Assembly (NCBI GenBank): GCA_963920575.1
Contig: OY986972.1
Location: 10,304,010 to 10,368,009 of the forward strand
Source of the DNA: Narthecium ossifragum
Lineage: Eukaryota; Streptophyta; Magnoliopsida; Dioscoreales; Nartheciaceae
Length of the DNA: 64,000 nucleotides
Direction: 5' to 3'
The notes beneath the pieces are model-generated. The model saw nothing but the letters and a program-made list of their open reading frames with translations. It had not been told where the DNA came from and did no database searches. A program made the translations under genes and the position numbers. Shown here piece after piece: positions 56,058 to 64,000 of the stretch. Within the stretch, counting starts at the first letter, position 1. Every line of letters begins with the position of its first letter.

Positions 56058-58313
56058 TTAAGCGATGGGTTTTTTTAAGAAATCGACGATTGGGGTCCGC
56101 CAATCTGGTTGGCTATTGATTTGACTTACCTCATTTGGCCGATGATATCGCTCTAGTGCAGATTGTGTTATACCAGAACGGAAATCGTTCGTGCCCCCCA
56201 AGTGCTTTAACACTTTATAGCCTGATGCTATTTGGGCGAGGGTATTAGCCTCATCGTTCTGCAATCTTGGAACGAAAAATAATTCAAAATCATTAAAACG
56301 ATTTAACAGCATTAGAGCGATTTGATGAAATGGAATTAAGATATCGCTCTGGCATTTATAACGTCCAAGGATATGATTTATCACTAATTGTGAATCACCT
56401 TTGATTTGCACATTGGATACTCCTAAGTCTAACAAAATTTCTAGGCCGATGATTAGAGCTTCATACTCACCCTGATTGTTAGTACATAGTTGCGATAAAG
56501 TATACACAAATTTATATTTACGCCCAATGGGCGATAGGATTGTGATCCCTAGGCCAGCTCCGTTGATAGTTTTAGGACCATCAAAGTTCATCGTCCATGG
56601 GGTGAGCGATACGTTGTTAATTTCTCGCTCTAACTCCTTTGGTATATCTACACAAGGATAGTCAGCTAAAAAATCGGCCAATGCCTGGCCCTTAATAGCC
56701 TTTTGAGACACAAATTGAATATCAAATTCAGCCAATGTTAAAACCCAATAACCAATACGTTGGTGCAAAATTGGCCGAGAAAACAAGAATTTCAATACAT
56801 TGAACTTAGATATCAAGTAGACTATTACAGGTTTTAAATAAGCGCGAAGCTTGGTACACATAAAATACAAGGCCAGGCACAACTTTTCTATGGCCGAGTA
56901 CTTTTGTTCATAAGATAACAATTGTCTACTTAGATAGTACACTGCTCTCTCAGCTCCATCTTTTCCTTCTTGCGCCAAGAGACCGCCTATTGATCGGTCT
57001 GCTGCAGCGATATAAAGCTTCATGGGTTGTCCCAACCTTGGCGGCGCCATAACTGGTGGCGTTGATAAACATTGCTTCAAGCGCTCAAAGGCTTGTTGAT
57101 GTCGCTCTTCCCAGACGAAGTCGTCTTCATTCTTTAATCTTAAGAGCGATGAAAGCTCTTGAGTTTTACCTGCACAGTTAGCAATAAACCTTCTTAAGAA
57201 ATTCACTTGACCAAGAAACTTTTGCAGTTCTTTCTTAGTCTTTGGAGGGCTAGCCTCTATTATAGACTTTGCTTTGTTTTGATCAAGTTCTATTCCTCGC
57301 TGATGGACGAGAAATCCAAGGAAATTCCCTGCTTGTACACCAAAGGCACATTTCAAAGGATTCAACTTTAAATTATATTCCCTCATTCGTTCAAAGGTTT
57401 TGATTAACTGCGAAAAGTGATCGGCCATAATTGGTGATTTTACTACAATGTCATCTACATAGACTTCAATAAAATGGCCAATCATATCATGAAAAATGAA
57501 GTTCATCGCTCGCTGATAAGTAGCACCAGCGTTTTTTAGACCAAAAGGCAAAACAACCCACTCATAACTTCCAAGTGATCCCGGACATCTAAATGCCGTT
57601 TTATGAACATCATTATCGGCAATATAAATTTGGTTATAACCAGAATACCCATCCATAAATGAGTATATTTCGTGCTCAGCGGTGGAATCAACCAAATTAT
57701 CGACCGATGGCATAGGGTATTCATCTTTGGGTGTAGCCAAGTTTAAGTTTCTAAAATCTATACAAAATCTAAGTTTGCCATTTTTCTTCTTAACTGGCAC
57801 TATATTAGAAAGCCACTCTACATACCTGGCCATTCTAATAAAGTTAGCGTTTAACAATCGTTCAATTTCTTTCTTTACTTCTGGGATTATATTTGGAGCA
57901 AGGCGTCTAGGCGCCTACTTATATGGTTTGAAATTTGGTCGAGTAGGAATCTCATGTTCTACAATATTCCTATCTAAACCAGGCATCTCTTTATAATCCC
58001 ATGCAAAGTAATCTTTATATGAACGCGAAATAGCGATGAGTTCGTTCCTTACCTTTTGGTTGATAAGTTTGCTGATGAAGGTTGGGCGATGCTCTGTGCC
58101 ATCACCAAGGTCTATTTCTTCCAATGGGTCTTGAGCTTGCATATTTCCACGTTTGCCGTAGGGGACTTCTTCCTCGTCTTCTTGTGGGATTTCTTTTAAA
58201 CAATCTAGGTCACTTTTTTCTTGTGCAGCGAACGTTTCCACTTGATAAGCCATTAGCTTGGCTTTTAAGGCCGTTACAGCGGCCTGATATCTTTCAGAGT
58301 CTGAGCTCATCAT
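56058..58313 (-). CDS. Element G pol: RT, RNase H and archaeal-type RNase H, one in-frame TAG
   Basis: It starts at 58313 with ATGATG overlapping the gag-protease stop. It passes a TAG at 57915-57917 (CAG expected from the family) and continues in the same frame to 56058. RT: FCIDFRNLNLATPKDEYPMP, YSFMDGYSGYNQI, VLPFGLKNAGATYQRAM, catalytic EVYVDDIVVKS. RNase H: AADRSIGGLLAQEG, YLSRQLLSYEQKYSAIEKL. A second, archaeal-type RNase H follows: WTMNFDGPKTINGAGLGI, NNQGEYEALIIGLEI, IKGDSQLVINHI. This double RNase H is the Tat hallmark. Only the single TAG breaks it. Either stop readthrough or a recent mutation would explain the pattern. Confidence 0.88.
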
Positions 58314-61300
58314 TTCTGAGTAATGGCCGGTGATCGGCTAGTTTTGGATGCAAAGACCACTGAGGTTGGTCTTGCCGGATCAAACAGCTCTGCTACACGC
58401 TCTTTTAGCATAACTCCATTCTCAGAAACTACCTTGAGTGTGTCTTCAAACTGAAGGAATTGCAAGGGGCCATAATTGCAATCATAGAAGGATGCTTCCA
58501 ATGCATGCGTGTCCATGCTGAACGGCATATTATCGGCCATAACCGATTCCACGTTTCCCTTGTCATTCCATAGGAAAAGGCATTGATGAAGAGAAGAAGG
58601 AACGCATTGACTAGCATGGATCCAATCTCGTCCAAGTAGAACGTTATAACTGGTCGATGAGTCCATGACAAAGAACGCTGTCGTTCTTGTTACACTTCTA
58701 ACCTTAATATCCAAAGGAAGGATCCCCTTTGCTGGAGCTGGAACTCCACTGAATCCGGTTAGAGTGATATCCGTGGGGATAAGATCACTATCGGTTTTGT
58801 GCAGCTTCTTCATCATTTTTGTAGGGATGACGTTCACTACGGCCCCTGTATCAATTAGGACTCTGCTGACTGGGACACCATTGATCTCGGCCTTGATATG
58901 AAGAGGCCGTAAATGGCGCGTCATTGCTGCTGGAGGTCGTTCGAACACTGCATTGTTCAAATCTTGATGGGCTTTCTTATGTGAACTGGTTGATGACTGA
59001 GGTTGATGGCTGACTGCTTTCCCCTTTACTTTTGCTGCCACCTGGACGACTTCTGGGCTCTCTTGACCATCCCATGATGGCCACTGTTGATCCTTTTGGT
59101 GTTGTTCCTGCTGTGCTTCTGTTTCTTCCATGTCCCAACCAGTTGGTATGATTGGTGCTTCATTTGTTGGCGTACTATACTTGGCAATATTTGACTTGGG
59201 AACCCACTTCTTGACAATGGGATCGCCATAGCAAACCAAGTAATCAAATTTTCCACTTGGTTGGCCCTGAGTACTGATAGCTGGATTACCTGCCTTGTAG
59301 AGATCCATCAATAGCTTCTTCTGGGAGATGTTTCTTCTCGCTGATTCCTCATTAACTTTAATGGGTACTTCTATTTCCACCCATTCCACGTCCTCAACTA
59401 TGGGTTCTTGTTCCTCATCTCCCCAACCAGTCGGAACAATTGTTGTCGATGTTGATGGTATGATTTGGGCGACAACTTCCGTCTTTTTTACAAGACGCTT
59501 TACCTTGACGTCTCCATAAACCCGGAGATAATCATATCGGCCACTTGGCTGGCCACCTGGTCCAACTGCTGGGTTTCCTTTTTCATACAACTGCCTTAAC
59601 AGTTGTTCTGTAGATATATTCCTCCTCCAAGCTTCTTCACCAACGTCGATTTTTTCTTCTACCTCGACGTACTCATCCTCTTGGTCGAGCACTAAATTCA
59701 CTGAGGGTGAATTCTCCATTTCATCGACCAAGGTAGCCGATGTGTCCTCGTTTTCCTCGACCAGTGTGGCTGACGATCCACCATCGGCCATATTTGATAT
59801 ATCAGAGTCGCTTTCAGTTGGACATTGTTGTCCAAGGCAACTTGGTAAAATGTAGTTGTTGACGATTACGGACGGGAGTGTTCCAAATCTTATCACTTGT
59901 GTCGCTCCAGCCTCATCGTCATCATCCTTGTTTGGACGATGGAATTTGCTTTTTGAAGACTCTGTTGCATTGGAAACAGCAACATCTTCTTCAATATACT
60001 CAACCTCCTCATCCTGACTTGGGTTAGTTTCCTGGGCTTGCTTGGCCTTCATCATCTGGCCATACTTCTTCTGGTGGCGGCGGTACTGAGTCCTTGTCAT
60101 CTCCTCCACAGGAACTGAGCGACGAGTATAGCAGTTGTAGTTGTACCATCGCTCTGGCTTGTAAGACTGAGGCATAAAACTTTTTGGATAGACATGAGAC
60201 TTAACCCTGTTCCACTGCCTAGACTGTGAATGAGGAAACTTGGTCCATGAGAACGGTGTCATCGGGCGACTGAGATCCCAATGACATCTTGGGCAGACAT
60301 GTGGAATGGCAGGCTCCTTCCCTTTGTCTTGACCAAGTCTAGTGAACACATCTGGACGACTGTCGTCCTCAGTCTCGTCGATGACGATCTTGAACTTTGG
60401 CAATTTGAAGTTCGCCACATCAGTCAGCACCATCCCCACTGGAGCAGCCTTGGGGAAAGGATTTGCATCAACTCCCATGTGTTTGACTGGGAAACCAATC
60501 CTACCGGAATCAATCGCATCCTGCAAAACATTACAGAAAACCAAACATTGGTTAGTGTGATGCGACCAAGCATTATGCCACTTACAATATCTTTTGCCCT
60601 TGATCTCATCAAGGCTTGGCATAGCATGTCCATCTTTCAATTTAACTTGTTTATCTTTGAGTAATTGATCAAAGATTTGATCAGCCTTTGAAACATCAAA
60701 AGAAAACTTTCGCATTGGACGTTTACCGTCTCTAATTACTTCTTTACCCTTAAGTTCTCGCTCAAGTTTGGCAAGAGCTTTACATATATAAAGTTTTCCT
60801 TTAAGGAGCTCGGCCAAACAAACATCGTTCATGTTGTAGTTTTCTTCATCTACTTCACTAACTTGGTTTATTTCATAGTTAGTATCTCTATAATAAGTTC
60901 CCTTGGAAGATGATTTCATTTGATCTTCTTCCCTCAACAATTGCTCATAGCGTATAGCGCTAGTCTGTAGTTGAAATAGATCAATAAAATCCCTATCTTG
61001 GAACTTTTTCTTAAGTTCAAAGGCTAATCCACTTTGAGCGATTTTTACAAATTCCCTTTCAGGCAAGGGAATAAAGCACCTACTTCTCGCTCTTTTAAAT
61101 CTTTGTAAAAATGATTCAGCATTCTCATTTGGCCGTTGTCTAAGTTGAGCTAAATCGGCCATTGTGATTTCTGGTTCTGATTTGTAAAATTGAGAATGGA
61201 ACGCATGTTCCATTTGCTGCCGATTTTGAATAGAGTTGGGCGATAGCTTAATGAACCATGAATAAGCTACCCCGGATAAAGAGTTAGGGAATAGTCTAAG

Positions 61301-61411
61301 TTTGACAAAATCGCTCACGTCTCCACATTGCATGGAGAACTTCCCTATATGTTCAATGGTCGATATCTCATCTACCCCAGAGAACATAGTAAATTCTGGA
61401 ACTCTATAGTT
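58310..61411 (-). CDS. Element G gag (capsid, zinc finger) and protease
   Basis: This frame continues the N-terminal gag frame directly after the TGA at 61412-61414. First Met at 61387. The retrotransposon gag domain lies at residues about 1-110 (FSGVDEISTIEHIGKFSMQC, GVAYSWFIKL, FHSQFYKSEPEI, LRQRPNENAESFLQRFKRAR). A Tat-type CHHC zinc motif (CKWHNAWSHHTNQC) follows near residue 270. Next come a long acidic spacer with two copies of an ARRNIS..LL..LY..GNPA-type repeat, then aspartic protease near residues 860-950 (SRVLIDTGAVVNVIP, YNVLLGRDWIHASQ). It ends at 58310, overlapping the pol ATG by four bases. Confidence 0.88.
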   Translation of the reverse strand, partial: NYRVPEFTMFSGVDEISTIEHIGKFSMQCGDVSDFVKLRLFPNSLSGVAYSWFIKLSPNSIQNRQQMEHAFHSQFYKSEPEITMADLAQLRQRPNENAESFLQRFKRARSRCFIPLPEREFVKIAQSGLAFELKKKFQDRDFIDLFQLQTSAIRYEQLLREEDQMKSSSKGTYYRDTNYEINQVSEVDEENYNMNDVCLAELLKGKLYICKALAKLERELKGKEVIRDGKRPMRKFSFDVSKADQIFDQLLKDKQVKLKDGHAMPSLDEIKGKRYCKWHNAWSHHTNQCLVFCNVLQDAIDSGRIGFPVKHMGVDANPFPKAAPVGMVLTDVANFKLPKFKIVIDETEDDSRPDVFTRLGQDKGKEPAIPHVCPRCHWDLSRPMTPFSWTKFPHSQSRQWNRVKSHVYPKSFMPQSYKPERWYNYNCYTRRSVPVEEMTRTQYRRHQKKYGQMMKAKQAQETNPSQDEEVEYIEEDVAVSNATESSKSKFHRPNKDDDDEAGATQVIRFGTLPSVIVNNYILPSCLGQQCPTESDSDISNMADGGSSATLVEENEDTSATLVDEMENSPSVNLVLDQEDEYVEVEEKIDVGEEAWRRNISTEQLLRQLYEKGNPAVGPGGQPSGRYDYLRVYGDVKVKRLVKKTEVVAQIIPSTSTTIVPTGWGDEEQEPIVEDVEWVEIEVPIKVNEESARRNISQKKLLMDLYKAGNPAISTQGQPSGKFDYLVCYGDPIVKKWVPKSNIAKYSTPTNEAPIIPTGWDMEETEAQQEQHQKDQQWPSWDGQESPEVVQVAAKVKGKAVSHQPQSSTSSHKKAHQDLNNAVFERPPAAMTRHLRPLHIKAEINGVPVSRVLIDTGAVVNVIPTKMMKKLHKTDSDLIPTDITLTGFSGVPAPAKGILPLDIKVRSVTRTTAFFVMDSSTSYNVLLGRDWIHASQCVPSSLHQCLFLWNDKGNVESVMADNMPFSMDTHALEASFYDCNYGPLQFLQFEDTLKVVSENGVMLKERVAELFDPARPTSVVFASKTSRSPAITQK

Positions 61412-62833
61412 TCAAGGAAACGGATGCATTTGGTCAACCCAATCGGGATAAGGCTTCCTATAAGTTGGACGAGTAGCTGGTCGTCCTAAACCTATTTGCT
61501 CTTGTAGAATCTCGGCAACTTGTTCACGTAGAGCATCGGCCTGATTATAAAGAGAGTTGTTGTACACTTGGTCGTACTGTTCGTTTTGTGGTCGTGCATA
61601 ATACATAGGTGCCTCATATGGTCGATAATTATTCTGATAGGGGATATCACCCATGCGTTGTCCATCGGCCATTCTTTGATTATAAAAATTATTGCCTACT
61701 GGCCGATTAACTTGACCACCTAGTTGCCCATAGTTATTCTGTGGAAAACCTTGGCCTTGAGCATCCAAGTTATTATTTTGGCCGATATTTTGGCCATTAT
61801 TTTGGAAAACATTTTGACAATTGTTTTGGTTAACAGGGTTTTGGACATTGTTCGGGTAAACAATGTTTTGGCCATTATTTGGGTAAACGAAGTTCTGGCC
61901 ATTATTTGGGTAAAAGAAGTTCTGGCCATGAGGAGGAACATTCTGGGGATTGTTTTGAAGAATGTGCTCGCCCATAACCAAAGGTATTCCACCTACTGGT
62001 ATACCCTGACCTGAAGGAATTCCATTGTTAGGCGCTCCCTGTACAGGAGGCACAACACCACCTTGAACTCCTTGAAGAGGAGGGACACCATTGTTTGGTA
62101 TTGCTCCTGTAGTTAACACCACATTATTATGAGGTATTTGTGTTGGCGATGAAAACAACCCAGATGTTTGACCGATTAAATTTGGTCTTGGATTATTATC
62201 GTTGTTCATCGATGGCCGATAATGGGTTGTACTAGTTTGGCTAACTTGGCTATTTTGGCCGAGACGGTTTTGGCTATGTATTCGATTTTGTAAAATAACA
62301 AAACCGTTATTACCACCAGGTCCTATGACCGTGTTGGGCGGAAATGGTCGATTATTTTGGGTGGTGTTTTGGCCGATAGGGACGGCTGACATGGTAGACC
62401 TAGCAACATTTGATCCAGGGTTTGCTTGAGACAAAGTTGCGTTTATAAAAATCTGCATAGTGTCAATAAAAGGCCTTAGAGCAGTGGCGATATGACTTGC
62501 CATCTGCTGATTGTTAGCATGTAAAGCTTCATCGACCATATTTTGGGTTGTATTTGACGTTATGTTTTCTGGGTCTAGGCCAACTCTGGCCGATGAGTTC
62601 CCTCGCTCTACAGAGCGATAAACCACCCTATCTCGATATTCTATGTGTGGTGGGGGAACAGGTGGGGGAACATGTGATTGGTCGAGAGGTGGAAAAAGAA
62701 CAGGTTCTTTCTCGACCGTAATTGGACTTTGTTGGCCATCGCCCTGATTGGCGACGCTTCCACTACCACTATTGGTGTCAAACCCAGTCCTAGTGATGAC
62801 CATTCCGTCTGGTCCAACATGACCGACTTCCAT
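61412..62833 (-). CDS. Element G gag N-terminal region, Gln/Asn-rich
   Basis: Start chosen at 62833, the first ATG after the PBS and 15 bases from it; a longer frame would begin inside the PBS/LTR junction. 473 codons to a TGA at 61412-61414, after which the same frame continues into the capsid domain. The middle has an extended Q/N/P-rich tract with three tandem PNNGQN units (residues about 315-350) and many QNN repeats, a prion-like low-complexity region. Downstream is a basic stretch (RPATRPTYRKPYPDWVDQMH) typical of the capsid lead-in. The TGA would cut gag before capsid unless read through. Confidence 0.8.
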   Translation of the reverse strand: MEVGHVGPDGMVITRTGFDTNSGSGSVANQGDGQQSPITVEKEPVLFPPLDQSHVPPPVPPPHIEYRDRVVYRSVERGNSSARVGLDPENITSNTTQNMVDEALHANNQQMASHIATALRPFIDTMQIFINATLSQANPGSNVARSTMSAVPIGQNTTQNNRPFPPNTVIGPGGNNGFVILQNRIHSQNRLGQNSQVSQTSTTHYRPSMNNDNNPRPNLIGQTSGLFSSPTQIPHNNVVLTTGAIPNNGVPPLQGVQGGVVPPVQGAPNNGIPSGQGIPVGGIPLVMGEHILQNNPQNVPPHGQNFFYPNNGQNFVYPNNGQNIVYPNNVQNPVNQNNCQNVFQNNGQNIGQNNNLDAQGQGFPQNNYGQLGGQVNRPVGNNFYNQRMADGQRMGDIPYQNNYRPYEAPMYYARPQNEQYDQVYNNSLYNQADALREQVAEILQEQIGLGRPATRPTYRKPYPDWVDQMHPFP

Positions 62834-62847
62834 AAAGACTTGACACT

Positions 62848-62866
62848 GGTCCCACCGGGCGTGCCA
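62848..62866 (-). other. Primer-binding site of element G
   Basis: The reverse strand reads TGGCACGCCCGGTGGGACC, five bases after the LTR end CTCTAACA. It is not the iMet type; I could not name the matching tRNA from memory. Confidence 0.75.
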
Positions 62867-62871
62867 AAAAA

Positions 62872-64000
62872 TGTTAGAGAGGAAATCCGACCGTTGACCG
62901 GTCAAATAGTCAAAGTCAAAATCCTATTCCACACTTAAGTATCAAACGATTGCAGTTTAGTTCTACTCTTTCAAATTAATGAACCAGAGATGTCAAGTAA
63001 TATGGAAATCTAGATTAGACCTAATTAAATAATCTAATTATCAAGATTAACTTAAGAAAAGCTTCAAGTTATCTAAAACTACGAAATTAAATAAAGCATA
63101 AAGATCAAATTAAATTACTGAATCTAAGAAATGCATTTAAATCTATGGATTAACTTAATCTAAGAAAGCAGTAACTTACTCTAATGGAAAACAGTAAAGA
63201 AAACTGTAAGAAAAGCAATAAAAAGGACTAATTAAACCTAAAATTAATCTTAAAATACTCCTATGATCATGAATAACGAAAACAGTAATTAAAAGACTAA
63301 TTTAATCTTACTTATAACTAATTTAACTTAGTTGAACTATGGAAAAGAAACGGACAGAAAACAGAAACGGAAACAAATCCATTAATCTAAAACTACAAAA
63401 CAGAAAGAAAAGAGGAGAAGACGATTAAAACGACTACATTATCGAAATTATACTAAGAAAGCAATAAGAGACGCCATTAATCAAACTGAAAGCTTTATTA
63501 ATCAACTTACAGGTACAAAAGAAACGAAAGCCATGCTTATGAGCAGGTTACAGGTTGTCGGGGGGGTTTACAGTGGAGAAGAGAAGCTATTTATACTAAG
63601 GAACTGAATAACTGCTCCCGCCTTGAGGGTTGATGGCGTGGAAGGAGGAGATCGTGTGCGAACTGCTCTGTAACAGCTTCTCCCACGTTCGTGTCTGGTT
63701 TGGAGAGTACACGTGGTTGATTCTCGTTCATTGCATACGTCATGATTATGCTGGCTTACTTATCGTTTCTTGTTCACGTCATACATGCATGTGTTTTTTA
63801 ACCATATTTGGCACACGTGCTAATTGCTTTTGGACGATAAAATTGAGTAACATGTCCAATTATGACTTTTGGGCGATGATCGTCCATAATCCTTTAAATG
63901 ACGGTGCCATATGGACGATATCGTCCATTTGGTTAAAATTCTATCGTTCATTTTGGTCGATAGATTCCATCGTTTCATTTGGTCGATATTGTATCGTCCA
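62872..64000 (-). repeat. Element G 5' LTR, cut by window end
   Basis: It matches 49445-50573 with about 8 single-base differences seen by eye. It includes the TATA box at 63588-63595 and the start of the ATCG..CGAT cluster. Confidence 0.92.
63588..63595 (-). promoter_or_regulatory. TATA box of element G 5' LTR
   Basis: Reverse-strand TATAAATA. It would start the genomic RNA about 700 bases before the PBS. Confidence 0.65.

Larger units (their letters stand above)
49445..64000 (-). mobile_element. Element G: Tat-lineage Ty3/gypsy retrotransposon with an antisense PMD gene, nearly intact
   Basis: Reverse-strand element, cut by the window edge. Left (3') LTR 49445-50711; right (5') LTR from 62872; both have perfect TGTTAG..CTAACA ends. 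Going leftward from the 5' LTR: PBS, gag, protease, RT, RNase H, a second archaeal-type RNase H and integrase. The second RNase H marks the Tat lineage. Between integrase and the 3' LTR, about 3.6 kb of opposite-strand sequence codes a spliced PMD protein. By eye the LTRs differ at about 8 places in 1.13 kb, so insertion was recent. Expected full length is about 14.7 kb. The left TSD should be acatg (49440-49444). Confidence 0.92.

Overview
The window is nuclear DNA of a flowering plant. The evidence is nested LTR retrotransposons of the plant Tekay/Del chromovirus and Tat lineages, a Mutator-like element, hAT and Harbinger-type DNA transposons, and exons of a plant 5-formyltetrahydrofolate cyclo-ligase (5-FCL) gene with GT-AG introns. 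I could not identify the species. All boundaries were read by eye from terminal motifs, target-site duplications (TSDs) and protein motifs. No alignments or searches were run.

Layout. (1) 1-2873: the end of a reverse-strand RNase H-like reading frame, unassigned DNA, an LTR fragment, and a GC-rich repeat called D. (2) 2874-14237: element A, a reverse-strand chromovirus (protease, RT, RNase H, integrase, chromodomain) that has lost gag and carries solo LTR B (6348-9250). (3) 14438-22065: element C, a decayed reverse-strand LTR element with TSD ccccc; another family-A LTR lies inside its right LTR. (4) 22071-23412: the rest of repeat D with a short membrane-type ORF, then another LTR fragment. 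(5) 23487-43247: a nest of five layers: a Harbinger-like element (TSD TTA), a MULE (9-bp TSD ttaaaatat), chromovirus E1 (TSD tggag), a family-A solo LTR (imperfect cttag), and a different solo LTR (TSD accgt). (6) 43439-48395: reverse-strand 5-FCL exons, the only recognisable host gene. A hAT element is inserted in its last exon, and a 200-N gap hides the junction. (7) 49042-49444: a copia LTR with its primer-binding site. (8) 49445 to the window end: element G, a young and nearly intact Tat-lineage retrotransposon. Gag-pol is on the reverse strand. On the opposite strand, between pol and the 3' LTR, lies a five-exon gene for a plant mobile domain (PMD) protein.

The two most interesting signals are the intron-bearing antisense PMD gene in element G, and clusters of CGAT-core palindromes (GGTCGACC, GATCGATC, CCGATCGATCGG and similar) inside LTRs of four otherwise different families. 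Most other elements are broken by stops, frameshifts, internal deletions or LTR-LTR recombination. Several of the stops look like C-to-T decay.
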